From contig CAZKJH010000050.1 in assembly GCA_964553035.1 (NCBI GenBank), positions 1-25,194 on the forward strand: a stretch of 25,194 nucleotides of DNA, in the 5' to 3' direction. Source of the DNA: JBBQIY01 sp964553035. Lineage in GTDB: Bacteria > Verrucomicrobiota > Kiritimatiellia > RFP12 > UBA3636. The number at the start of each line of letters is the position of its first letter. Position 1 is the stretch's first letter. The notes beneath the pieces were generated by a model, which saw nothing but the letters and a program-made list of their open reading frames with translations, was not told the origin of the DNA and made no database searches. The position numbers and the translations under genes were made by a program. Shown piece by piece: positions 1 to 7,216 of the stretch.

Positions 1-186
1 TCCCTGCGGATAAGTCTGCCGCTTAACCATCAAACTATTTTGACGCGCACCCACTTCTGAATACGCTTCTGAATGCGCTTGCTGTTTACGCTGGGATTCA
101 TTACTATTGCTTTCGTGTTTGTTCTACACGTTGTATTTTATTTTCTTGTAAAACGTAATTTAATGTCCGAGGTGACTGAGTGACTT
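1..186. other. upstream spacer of transporter gene
   Basis: No gene is recognisable in this stretch. It ends with GAGGTG at 169-174, which lies 12 nt before the ATG at 187 and is a distant ribosome-binding-site candidate. A six-codon frame (ATG at 163, stop TGA at 181-183) overlaps it and is probably fortuitous. No convincing promoter was identified. Confidence 0.4.
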
Positions 187-1461
187 ATGACATCTGCATG
201 GATTAGTCTAATCGTATTTTTTATTTGTTATCTGTTTTTTATTTTGTTACCAACGCGACGTTCGTTGACAGCATGCACCGGAGGTTTGTTGCTGATTCTC
301 GCTACCTCGCTCACCTGGCAAGAAGCGTTACGGGAAAAGATCAGTTGGAATATCATGGGATTATTTGTCGGGACTCTCGTTCTGGCCGAGCTGTTTTTAC
401 TTTCACGTGTGCCCGCTGTGATGGCGGAGTGGCTGGTCGATAAATCGCGATCGACGCGTGCAGCGATGCTGGCACTCTGTGTCCTTTCCGGCATCATTTC
501 CATTTTTGTCGAAAACGTGGCCGTTGTACTGCTTGTTGCACCCGTTGCGCTTAGCCTGGCAGACAAGCTTAAGATCAATCCCGTGCCACTCTTGATCGGT
601 GTTGCGCTGAGTAGCAACCTGCAAGGCACCGCGACCATGATCGGTGACCCACCGAGCATGATCTTCGCCGGTCACATGCGTATGGGCTTCTGGGAGTTTT
701 TTGTTTATAACGGGAAGCCGGGAGTTTTCTTTGCAGTTCAGGTCGGTATGTTGGCTTCACTGGCCGTATTGGCATTTTTATTCCGAGGTTCTAAGGGTAA
801 AAGTGTGATTCTCTTCCAGGAAAGAGCTCGCTCCTGGGTTCCAGCCGGACTGTTGGGACTTCTGATCTTGGGACTGTCGTTTGCAACTGAGATCGACCCA
901 GAATTTAAGTGGTTTGCCGGTGTCTTTACGCTGGCGTTAAGTATCGTGGCTTTAATCTGGTTCCAGTTGCGCGTCCGTTGGATTACCACTCGTCAACTGA
1001 TTCGGTCACTGGATTGGGATACTACTTTTTTCCTGATTGGTGTTTTCGTGCTTGTCGGTGCGCTCAGCGATTCCGGCTGGATGGATCACCTCGCCACGCT
1101 CATGTCCAGTACGGTCGGGAATAGTTCCTTCTTGGCGTTTGCGATGGTCATCGTTTTCTCGGTCATTGTTTCCGGATTCGTTGATAATGTTCCCTTTCTC
1201 CTCGTGATGATTCCTGTCGTTCAAAAGGTGGCGATCAATCTACAGGTGGAGGTTCCTCTGTTGATGTTCGGCCTGCTGATTGGATCCTGTTTGGGCGGAA
1301 ACTTAACGCCGATTGGTGCCTCCGCCAATATTGTGACCATTGGTATCTTGCGCAAACGTGGCCAGACGGTTCGTTTTCGAGATTTTCTTAGGGTCAGCGT
1401 CCCGTTCACCGTTGTGAGCGTACTCTGCGCCTGTTTGTTCGTTTGGCTTGTTTGGGAGTAA
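187..1461 (+). CDS. ArsB/NhaD/SLC13-type ion or anion transporter
   Basis: This is a 424-residue, very hydrophobic protein with about 11 membrane segments, predicted to sit in the inner membrane. It shows the internal duplication of the ion-transporter superfamily that includes ArsB, NhaD and CitMHS. The first half has FVENVAVVLLVAPV (about 108-121) followed by NLQGTATMIGDPPSMI (144-159). The second half has FVDNVPFLLVMIPV (from 331) followed by GGNLTPIGASAN (370-381). These paired re-entrant motifs normally bind substrate and coupling ion. The length matches ArsB or NhaD proteins. The substrate (arsenite, Na+/H+, or a dicarboxylate) cannot be told from sequence, and there are no ars genes beside it. 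It is transcribed alone, followed by a repeat-rich spacer. The family is secure; the substrate is not. Confidence 0.88.
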   Translation: MTSAWISLIVFFICYLFFILLPTRRSLTACTGGLLLILATSLTWQEALREKISWNIMGLFVGTLVLAELFLLSRVPAVMAEWLVDKSRSTRAAMLALCVLSGIISIFVENVAVVLLVAPVALSLADKLKINPVPLLIGVALSSNLQGTATMIGDPPSMIFAGHMRMGFWEFFVYNGKPGVFFAVQVGMLASLAVLAFLFRGSKGKSVILFQERARSWVPAGLLGLLILGLSFATEIDPEFKWFAGVFTLALSIVALIWFQLRVRWITTRQLIRSLDWDTTFFLIGVFVLVGALSDSGWMDHLATLMSSTVGNSSFLAFAMVIVFSVIVSGFVDNVPFLLVMIPVVQKVAINLQVEVPLLMFGLLIGSCLGGNLTPIGASANIVTIGILRKRGQTVRFRDFLRVSVPFTVVSVLCACLFVWLVWE

Positions 1462-1516
1462 GTACTCTATTTTAGGAAATCACCTTTGCAATTAGGAGAA
1501 CAGTCGACTTCAGTTT

Positions 1517-1551
1517 CACGAATCACGAATCACAAATTACGAATTACGAAG
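1517..1551 (+). repeat. heptamer array, YACGAAT family
   Basis: Five consecutive 7-bp units are visible: CACGAAT twice, then CACAAAT, TACGAAT and TACGAAG. A related, partly decayed array lies at 2793-2819. The pattern resembles the short tandemly repeated heptanucleotides (STRR) known from cyanobacteria in its geometry, not in its sequence. Confidence 0.85.
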
Positions 1552-1563
1552 TGTGAGAAAGAA

Positions 1564-1577
1564 GTCGCTAGTAAGAG
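1564..1577 (+). repeat. heptamer pair, GTYGCKA family
   Basis: One clear unit, GTCGCTA (1564-1570), is followed by the degenerate unit GTAAGAG. It is preceded by AGAA, as in the copies at 3062, 6472, 13952 and 21325. Confidence 0.65.
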
Positions 1578-1623
1578 AGGGAGAGGGAGTAGGGCGTAGT
1601 TGAGATAAGCCCCAGACCCCGTT

Positions 1624-1713
1624 TGAAAAAACTTTGTTGCGAACGTTGTCGATTCAATAAGGGGAAGTGGCAAATGGCGAATTCTCAAGGTAGCCCCGAC
1701 AATCCTGTCGGGG
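1624..1713 (+). repeat. composite repeat copy 1: 12-mer pair plus palindrome
   Basis: Two 12-mers (AAAACTTTGTTG at 1628-1639 and CGAACGTTGTCG at 1640-1651) are followed by ATTCAATAAGG, a variable stretch, TTCTCAAGGTAG, and the perfect palindrome CCCCGACA-ATCC-TGTCGGGG at 1694-1713. The same order recurs at 3072-3163. The palindrome could form an RNA hairpin, but no U-tract follows, so it is not called a terminator. Confidence 0.8.
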
Positions 1714-1744
1714 TCTCTCAAAAGACCGAGAGTGGTTAACTTGT

Positions 1745-1888
1745 ATGGCTGTGATTGGTCTGGGCGCAAATGTCGATTCGGGGGGCGACATGCTCCTCGT
1801 TGAGAAAGGTGCCAGCAAGGTGCTGGTCATCGTGGCGGCGAAGGCGAGGGATTCGAGTAAGGGATACTACAATGTTACGGATTGGTAA
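1745..1888 (+). pseudogene. remnant of a DUF4838 gene N-terminus
   Basis: The frame from ATG 1745 encodes 47 residues. Its first part, AVIGLGANVDSGGDMLLVEK and the following GASKVLVIVAA, matches the signal-peptide end and mature start of the DUF4838 proteins at 3318 and 10699 (for example GLGAGVVSGAEMLLVEKG). Similarity stops after about residue 34, near 1842, where a 27-bp direct repeat lies. The remaining codons are unrelated and run out of frame into the start of the amidase gene. I read this as the truncated start of a third family member. It is not an independent gene and should not be used as an N-terminal extension of the amidase, whose frame differs. Confidence 0.75.
1833..1859 (+). 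repeat. 27-bp direct repeat, left copy flanking the amidase gene
   Basis: This 27-bp stretch matches 2757-2783 at 24 of 27 positions. It ends 12 nt before the amidase ATG. Its right end contains AAGGGA (1859-1864), which serves as the gene's ribosome-binding site. Confidence 0.8.
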
Positions 1889-2756
1889 AGACAAAATTTG
1901 TTACACAATGTCGGCCTCACACCCACCGGTGGCGGAGGTAGACCTAGGCGAACTCTTCCTCGTTGAAACGGAAGATTGTTATAGCGGCCGATTACGTACG
2001 CCCGACGATCACTTCACGAGCGATCTGTGGGATACGGTTAACCCTGCCACGGGCCCGATTGCGATCCGAGGCGTACGTCCAGGGTCGGTGCTGCGGGTGG
2101 AGGTGGTGGAGATTCGCACACGCGATTTCGCGGTGATGTGTCTGGAGCACGGTGCAGGCGCGTTGGGACGGCAGGTTGAGGGACTCGAAACCAGCATCCT
2201 GCCGATCCGCGACGGCCGATTGTGGTTGAACGAGGCTCTGGGTATTCCGTTGCGCCCGATGATCGGCGTGATCGGTACTGCGCCCGCTGGCGAGCCCGTG
2301 CTCAACGGCACTCCAGGGGAACATGGTGGAAACATGGACTGCAAGGAAATTAGCGCAGGCAGTTGCTTATACCTTCCGATCGCTGTTCCAGGGGCACTAC
2401 TGAGTGTGGGCGACCTCCATGCCGTGATGGGCGATGGAGAGGTTGGAATTTGTGGGGCAGAGGTTTCTGGCGAGGTTCTGTTGCGAGCCTCCCAAATCAA
2501 TTGGGCTCTGCCGACGCCCTGTATAGAGACCTCAACGCACCTGTCGTTTATCGCCTCTGCGAAGACGCTCGACGCTTGCGAAGGACTGGTGCTCGAAAAA
2601 GCGCATCGTTTTCTTGTCGATATCGAGGGATTGGCGGCTAACGAGGCGGTTCGCTGGATGAGCTTGCTCGGCGATCTGCAAGTCTGTCAGGTTGTCGATC
2701 CACTGAAGACGATGCGATTCTCTCTTCCCAAGATGCAACTACAGCGGTTTCGATAA
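1872..2756 (+). CDS. acetamidase/formamidase family protein
   Basis: This 294-residue protein belongs to the FmdA/AmdA family, which hydrolyses formamide, acetamide or related small amides to the acid plus ammonia in the cytoplasm. Diagnostic stretches are ETEDCYSG (32-39), GPIAIRGVRPGSVLRVEVVE (61-80), HGGNMD (151-156), LYLPIAVPGALLSVGDLHA (167-185) and GDGEVGI (188-194); the acidic and histidine residues in these form the metal-dependent active site in the family. I chose ATG 1872 because AAGGGA lies 7 nt upstream and because the frame further upstream encodes unrelated sequence. The usual family length is about 300 residues, so the gene is complete. It has no amide transporter beside it and sits between two DUF4838 remnants, bracketed by a 27-bp repeat, which suggests insertion. 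The substrate is unproven. Confidence 0.85.
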   Translation: MLRIGKDKICYTMSASHPPVAEVDLGELFLVETEDCYSGRLRTPDDHFTSDLWDTVNPATGPIAIRGVRPGSVLRVEVVEIRTRDFAVMCLEHGAGALGRQVEGLETSILPIRDGRLWLNEALGIPLRPMIGVIGTAPAGEPVLNGTPGEHGGNMDCKEISAGSCLYLPIAVPGALLSVGDLHAVMGDGEVGICGAEVSGEVLLRASQINWALPTPCIETSTHLSFIASAKTLDACEGLVLEKAHRFLVDIEGLAANEAVRWMSLLGDLQVCQVVDPLKTMRFSLPKMQLQRFR

Positions 2757-2783
2757 TGGCGGTGAAGGCGAAGGTTTCGAGTA
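2757..2783 (+). repeat. 27-bp direct repeat, right copy flanking the amidase gene
   Basis: This copy begins on the base immediately after the amidase stop codon and matches 1833-1859 at 24 of 27 positions. The two copies therefore frame the gene closely. Confidence 0.8.
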
Positions 2784-2792
2784 GAAAACAAT

Positions 2793-2819
2793 TACGAATT
2801 AAAAATTATAATTACGAAG
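2793..2819 (+). repeat. degenerate heptamer array, YACGAAT family
   Basis: The units TACGAAT, TAAAAAT, TATAAT (6 bp) and TACGAAG are consecutive. The last unit leads directly into GCGGAG, the ribosome-binding site of the truncated frame at 2833. Confidence 0.65.
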
Positions 2820-2832
2820 CGGAGACCATAAA

Positions 2833-3117
2833 ATGACCCACTTCAAACAATTCACTCTTTTTACACTTCTCTTCACCGCTCTGGTGTTGCCGCTACATGG
2901 TGGAGATTTAATTCTTGGTATCAAGGGCCAAACTCGCCATCAGATTATTGTGCCGGATTCCATCGCCGATGTGCGGCTTGAGAAAAATGTGGAGGCTGCG
3001 GCAAACCTGATGCGCGAAGCGTTCGCAGCGCAGGGAATCGATCTTGGTGAGGTGAGAAGAAGTCGCGAGTCTGAAAAACTTTGTCGAGCTTTGTCGCAAA
3101 CTTTGTCGATTCAATAA
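2833..3117 (+). pseudogene. 3'-truncated DUF4838-like secreted protein gene
   Basis: The frame starts with a good ribosome-binding site (GCGGAG at 2819-2824, 8 nt before ATG) and a clear signal peptide (MTHFKQFTLFTLLFTALVLP). The mature start (DLILGIKGQTRHQIIVPDS, then KNVEAAANLMREAFAAQG) looks like the N-terminal domain of DUF4838 proteins, which usually exceed 600 residues. After about residue 74, near 3056, the coding sequence passes into the dispersed heptamer and 12-mer repeats, giving the unrelated tail RRSRESEKLCRALSQTLSIQ and a stop at 3115-3117 inside the repeat. The start signals are intact and the body of the gene is missing. A short secreted peptide could still be made; I consider that incidental. 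Confidence 0.7.
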
Positions 3118-3204
3118 GAAGAAGTCGCAAGTTCTCAAGGTAGCCCCGACAATCCTGTCGGGGGTCTCCCTAAAAAGTTGCGAGAGGAGAGTTGCGAGTG
3201 GGGA
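3062..3204 (+). repeat. composite repeat copy 2: heptamers, 12-mers, palindrome, heptamers
   Basis: In order: GTCGCGA (3062-3068); 12-mers ending at 3086 and 3108 with a 10-bp unit between them; ATTCAATAAG (3109-3118); GTCGCAA (3124-3130); the palindrome CCCCGACA-ATCC-TGTCGGGG (3144-3163); and a four-unit heptamer array at 3177-3204 that includes GTTGCGA twice. The 12-mer to palindrome part aligns with 1624-1713. Confidence 0.85.
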
Positions 3205-3317
3205 GCTAACACAATCCGGGACGAGGACGCCCCTCAACCAGAGTGCGTCGTGTGCGTCATTCAGGTCATTCGTGTCAAAGAATTTAACAAGTAGATCACA
3301 ATAAGGAATAACAAAGA

Positions 3318-6300
3318 ATGAAACATCGCAGAATCAAACATAGGTTGGCCTGTATGGCCATGATCGGCTTGGGAGCAATTGTCGCTTCTGGGGCCGATAT
3401 GCTACTCGTCGATAAAGGCATCAGCAAGGTGCCGATCATCGTAGCGGCGGATGCGCCGCCAGCTACAGTCGAAGCGGTCAAAGAGCTGGCCGCTTACATC
3501 CAAAAAATATCGGGAGCAAAACCGGAAATTGTCACCAATACACCCGATCCTCTGCCCGAGAGCGCAATCTGGGTTGGTGCGCATCCCAAACTTGCAGAGA
3601 TCTTTCCAGGCGCGAATCTGAACTTCACGTACCCAGAGGAGATTTTGCAACTCTGCAATGGCCGTAACCTGTTCATTACCGGTCGCGATTGCAGGGTGGG
3701 AGACAAGCAGACCGAATACGGTACCGCCAACTCGATTTACACCTTCATTGAAAAAAAACTGGACGTGCGCTGGCTCTGGCCCGGGCCGCTCGGTGAGGAC
3801 ATTGTCAAGCAGGAGACTCTTGCATTTGCGCCTTTCGAGTATCGTTTCCATCCCGTTTTTCTCAAACGTCTTTTCTGGCCGGGCGGTCCCAGAGACTGGC
3901 ATCTGCATCAGCGGTTGGCACTCTACTCCTACCCACTGCAGTGTGGCCATGGCTTCACCGACTGGTGGGAAAAGTACGGCGAGACACATCCGGAGTACTT
4001 CGCCTTGCAAGCCAACGGCACTCGCACCCCGGTGCGCGAAGGATCCACGGTTAAGCTGTGCATCTCGAACCCCGGTGTCTGGACGCAATGGCTTGACAAT
4101 GCCGAACAGGCGTTGAAAGATGATCCGTCGATTCGTGTGCTCAGCGCGACGCCGAATGATGGTCCGTGGCATTGTACCTGCGAAAACTGCCGCGCCTGGG
4201 ATAACCCGGATGCGCCGGACGGGAGCCTCACGGATCGGCACCTTAAGTTCTGGAACATCCTGGCACGCGGATTGAAGGAACGTTTCCCGGACCGGGAAAT
4301 CTATGTCGGTGCCGCCGCATACGCTGCATACTATGCGCCACCCGTTGCCGGGCAACTGGAACCGAATGTCGCCCTTGCACAAGTGGGGCATTTTCCGTTG
4401 ACCGATAAGGCTAACCGGAAAGAGGCGAAGGAGGACTGGCATCGATGGGCTGCTCAGGCGACGCGGATGTGGTACCGTCCGAACCTCTGGTACTGGGCCG
4501 GCGGTGTCTGGGGGCTACCCGAGGTGTCGATGAAGAAGACCGTTGAGGACTTCCGTTTTCTAGCCGACAACAAGTGCATCGGCATCGAAATCGATGTCCT
4601 TCGCAACATCTGGTCAACGCAAGGTCCGACATACTATCTCATGGCACAACTGGCATACGATCCGTATCAGGATGGCGAAACGGTTATGAAGGACTACTAT
4701 CGACGTGCGTTCGGTCCGGCGGCGGCAGAAATGGAAGTCTATTGGACGCTGCTCGAAGACACCTGCGAGGCTTTCATGGACGATCCAGCCTTTAAACGCG
4801 GTTCTGGCGCTCGCTACGCGTTGCCGGACATCTTTGTGCGCATCTATTCCCCGGAATGGATGGCCCGGGTCGAAGCGGTGTTGCAGCAAGCGGAAGCCAA
4901 GGTGGCGGACTCCGGTCTCTACCAGCGCCGGGTAGCGTTTGTGCGCACTGGGTTCGATTTTACTCGGCTGCTGGTGCAGACAATTCCGCTCATGACCCGG
5001 GTGCGTGAAAGTCAGGCTAAGGACGGCGAAGCCGTTCGCCAGGTGCAGGCCAACTGGGAAGCCATCGCGGCGTTAGGAGAGAAGGCGGAACCGTATGCGC
5101 TAGCGGTCAAGAACATTCGCGATAGCTTCATCGGCGGCACGGGTTATCAAGGGCGTATGCAGGATTATTTGGGTCCGCCTACGGCGGCGATGCTCGGCCA
5201 GCAGAAGCCGGGAATTGACCGTTATGTGGCACAGAACGGGCAGACGCCCGATCCGCTCGGGAAGTTTACCGGTTGGGATCACGCTGCGAGCGACATTCAG
5301 GCAGCGGTTGATGCGGCTGAAAATGGCGATACCGTCTGGGTGGCACCCGGCGTGTATGGCCTCCCTCCGACGTCTTTCGTGAAAGGCAACATTGCTCACG
5401 TGGTCAACATTGACAAGTGGATTACGGTACGCAGCTTCAGCGGAACTCCGGCCGATACGATTATCAACGCAGGTGGAGCCGTCAATACACGGTGTGTACG
5501 GATGAATGTCCCCTCGGTGTACAATACTCTTCCGGCGGTACGGCTGAGCGGCTTCACCCTGACCAACGGCAACGCCAACGGTGGTGGGGTTCTCATCGAT
5601 ATCGGGGCGTTGTCTCGCTTTGCGATTGTGGAGAACTGCATTGTCACCGGCAATCGTGGCGTCGATAGTGCGGGAGGCATTTATGCCTCTTTGTTGTATG
5701 GGGGGGCATCTGCGGTGTCGGTCATCGTGTCCAACACCATTGTGCGTAACAATATCGGCGGTGGGATGTATAAATCGTTTGGTTCTGACTTAACGATTGT
5801 TGACTCGCGTTTCGAGAACAACACTCCGTATGGGCTTGATTGCCAGAATGGTACCAACCTGATCAATCGCTGCGTCTTCGCAGGTAACGCGAAGACGAAT
5901 GCATTATATGGCGCGGGTATCACCTTTTGGAACGCAGGCGGCTACAACGAGGTGCGCACGAGCTTGTTTTATGATAACCGTCTCGTTAACACCGAAGAGA
6001 AAGTGTATGGAATTGGGGGAGCTGCAATCGCCACTGGAAATGGCGCCGAGCTGAACCTCTACAATTGTACGATCGTGAGTAACTTCGTATCGGGCGTTGG
6101 TATACTGGCCGGAGGACTCTACTCGCATGGGGGCTCGCCCCACAGAATATGGAATTCTATTATTTGCGACAATTATAGGGGTGCCAGTCAAGTGAACTTC
6201 GCCGCAAACCAAGGCCATTCCTTCACTTTCACTAACTCCTGTACCACTCCGATTACGGGTTTTCTGACGGAGGCGCAGAACATCGATGTCGATCCTAAGT

Positions 6301-6479
6301 TTGTCGACTCTGCAAGCCATAACTTCCGCCTCACGAAAGCCTCACCTTGCCTTAATATCGGCGTGAATCAGCCGTGGATGCTGGGGGCTAATGATTTGGA
6401 CGGGAATCCGCGTTTGGATCCGTTGCATAAGCGCGTCGACTTGGGCTGTTACGAATATGGGGTCGAAAGAAGTCGCTAG
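3318..6479 (+). CDS. secreted DUF4838 protein with C-terminal beta-helix
   Basis: This 1053-residue protein has a signal peptide (about 1-26, ending IVASGA). Next comes a small N-terminal domain (about 27-130; ELAAYIQKISGAKPEIV) like those that precede the barrel in GH20 and GH67 enzymes. DUF4838 follows, to about 620, with FADWW-like and HPEYFAL motifs, SATPNDGPWHCTCENC (276-291) and YYLMAQLAYDP. From about 650 there is a right-handed parallel beta-helix (DIQAAVDAAENGDTVWVAPG, then many N-rich turns). It closes with a choice-of-anchor-Q-like end (about 989-1048: DVDPKFVD, ASPCLNIG, DLDGNPR, VDLGCYEYG). DUF4838 is suspected to act on polysaccharides, but its catalytic residues are not established. 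AAGGA at 3303-3307 precedes the start by 10 nt. The last codons, Arg-Ser-Arg-stop, lie within the dispersed heptamer repeat. The protein is probably extracellular; no membrane anchor is visible. Confidence 0.85.
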   Translation: MKHRRIKHRLACMAMIGLGAIVASGADMLLVDKGISKVPIIVAADAPPATVEAVKELAAYIQKISGAKPEIVTNTPDPLPESAIWVGAHPKLAEIFPGANLNFTYPEEILQLCNGRNLFITGRDCRVGDKQTEYGTANSIYTFIEKKLDVRWLWPGPLGEDIVKQETLAFAPFEYRFHPVFLKRLFWPGGPRDWHLHQRLALYSYPLQCGHGFTDWWEKYGETHPEYFALQANGTRTPVREGSTVKLCISNPGVWTQWLDNAEQALKDDPSIRVLSATPNDGPWHCTCENCRAWDNPDAPDGSLTDRHLKFWNILARGLKERFPDREIYVGAAAYAAYYAPPVAGQLEPNVALAQVGHFPLTDKANRKEAKEDWHRWAAQATRMWYRPNLWYWAGGVWGLPEVSMKKTVEDFRFLADNKCIGIEIDVLRNIWSTQGPTYYLMAQLAYDPYQDGETVMKDYYRRAFGPAAAEMEVYWTLLEDTCEAFMDDPAFKRGSGARYALPDIFVRIYSPEWMARVEAVLQQAEAKVADSGLYQRRVAFVRTGFDFTRLLVQTIPLMTRVRESQAKDGEAVRQVQANWEAIAALGEKAEPYALAVKNIRDSFIGGTGYQGRMQDYLGPPTAAMLGQQKPGIDRYVAQNGQTPDPLGKFTGWDHAASDIQAAVDAAENGDTVWVAPGVYGLPPTSFVKGNIAHVVNIDKWITVRSFSGTPADTIINAGGAVNTRCVRMNVPSVYNTLPAVRLSGFTLTNGNANGGGVLIDIGALSRFAIVENCIVTGNRGVDSAGGIYASLLYGGASAVSVIVSNTIVRNNIGGGMYKSFGSDLTIVDSRFENNTPYGLDCQNGTNLINRCVFAGNAKTNALYGAGITFWNAGGYNEVRTSLFYDNRLVNTEEKVYGIGGAAIATGNGAELNLYNCTIVSNFVSGVGILAGGLYSHGGSPHRIWNSIICDNYRGASQVNFAANQGHSFTFTNSCTTPITGFLTEAQNIDVDPKFVDSASHNFRLTKASPCLNIGVNQPWMLGANDLDGNPRLDPLHKRVDLGCYEYGVERSR

Positions 6480-6519
6480 AAGTTAGGGGCTAGCAAAAAC
6501 GTTGTCGCGAACTTTGTCG
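6472..6519 (+). repeat. heptamers plus 12-mer pair at the DUF4838 gene end
   Basis: The heptamers GTCGCTA, GAAGTTA and GGGGCTA (6472-6492) begin inside the coding sequence and contribute its TAG. The 12-mers AAAACGTTGTCG (6496-6507) and CGAACTTTGTCG (6508-6519) follow. Confidence 0.8.
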
Positions 6520-6661
6520 TGTTATGTTGCGAGCGGCATTATGTTGCGTGGACTCCATTTCCCCTCGTTTTAAGGGGACTGATTTTAAGTACGTAACATA
6601 ACGCGGTTTGAGCAGGATGCCACGAACACAGGGAGCATAGGCGCGGTAGCGCGAGTAGGTG

Positions 6662-6793
6662 CTAGTACACTGTACAGGCAGAAATGACGGTAATTTTCGG
6701 GTAGAGTACATGATTAACAATATTGAAACCAAGAACTTAATCTTGTAAATCTTGTAATCTTGTCTTACCAATACGCGCTGTACAGAGTACTAG
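6662..6793. repeat. imperfect terminal inverted repeats around about 100 bp
   Basis: The arms CTAGTACACTGTACAG (6662-6677) and CTGTACAGAGTACTAG (6778-6793) are reverse complements at 15 of 16 positions. Each contains the self-palindrome CTGTACAG, so part of the match is expected. The 132-bp unit might be a degenerate non-autonomous element; no target duplication is evident. Confidence 0.4.
6738..6762 (+). repeat. three tandem TAATCTTG half-sites
   Basis: TAATCTTG (6738-6745), TAAATCTTG (6746-6754) and TAATCTTG (6755-6762) stand head to tail. This is the same 8-mer that forms the left arm of the perfect inverted repeat at 7276-7307. Confidence 0.6.
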
Positions 6794-6856
6794 GTGTTAG
6801 GCCCTAGCCGAGAGAAAGGGGGTAGAGACTTGACACACTGGGAGCATGATGCATCT

Positions 6857-6872
6857 TGCCTGTGCACAGGCA
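6857..6872. repeat. 16-bp perfect palindrome
   Basis: TGCCTGTGCACAGGCA is a perfect uninterrupted palindrome. It may be a protein-binding site. It lies in a region between convergent genes, so a promoter role is unlikely. Confidence 0.5.
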
Positions 6873-6925
6873 CCTCTGCTACGTCAATCAGGCAGACTGT
6901 CTGTTCTCGTGCAATAACGCCACCG

Positions 6926-6951
6926 TAATCTCGACCAAAAGTTCCAGATTA
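6926..6951. repeat. inverted repeat, TAATCT-type element 1
   Basis: The arms TAATCTCGA (6926-6934) and TCCAGATTA (6943-6951) are separated by 8 bp. They pair at 8 of 9 positions. Confidence 0.6.
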
Positions 6952-6973
6952 CATTCGCATCAGGTTAGAGGAT

Positions 6974-6993
6974 GGACGAGCACCTGCTCGTCC
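6974..6993. repeat. 9-bp perfect hairpin with 2-nt loop
   Basis: GGACGAGCA and TGCTCGTCC flank CC. A two-base loop is tight for RNA, so this may work as a DNA palindrome. No T-run follows on either strand. Confidence 0.5.
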
Positions 6994-7111
6994 GCTGGAG
7001 GGCTTGTGTCACACTTGCCCCTCCCGCCATTCGCCATCCGCACATCGTTACACGTTGAACGACGGAAAGACGTTCCCAACTCGTATTCCTTCGGCTTTGC
7101 GGTAGTTATTG

Positions 7112-7137
7112 TAATCTCGATATTTTCTTCAAGATTA
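7112..7137. repeat. inverted repeat, TAATCT-type element 2
   Basis: The arms TAATCTCGA (7112-7120) and TCAAGATTA (7129-7137) are separated by exactly 8 bp (TATTTTCT). One position of nine does not pair. Confidence 0.65.
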
Positions 7138-7216
7138 TGGAGGATCCGCCAGCGTTGTTGTAGGCTGAAAAGCTGAAAACATCCATACAGTAGCCAACAA
7201 AAGAATTCTTTTGCCA

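Larger units (their letters stand above)
1462..1871. other. repeat-rich spacer
   Basis: This 410-bp stretch between the transporter and the amidase holds no intact gene. In order it contains a heptamer array (1517-1551), a second heptamer type (1564-1577), a purine-rich run, a 12-mer pair (1628-1651), the palindrome at 1694-1713, a remnant of a DUF4838 gene start (from 1745) and one copy of a 27-bp direct repeat (1833-1859). Each is listed separately. Confidence 0.7.

Noticed and set aside
1694..1713. Rho-independent terminator at the CCCCGACA palindrome
   Set aside because: The stem is good but no T-run follows, and the same palindrome recurs inside a composite repeat at 3144-3163, so it is better described as a repeat unit.
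1755..1871. N-terminal extension of the amidase from an upstream start
   Set aside because: The extra 39 residues are Arg/Trp-rich, unlike the family, and come from the wrong frame of the DUF4838 remnant. ATG 1872 has its own ribosome-binding site.
3402..4442. 346-codon open frame on the minus strand
   Set aside because: It is antisense to the DUF4838 gene, whose frame has a signal peptide and conserved domains; the minus-strand translation has none.
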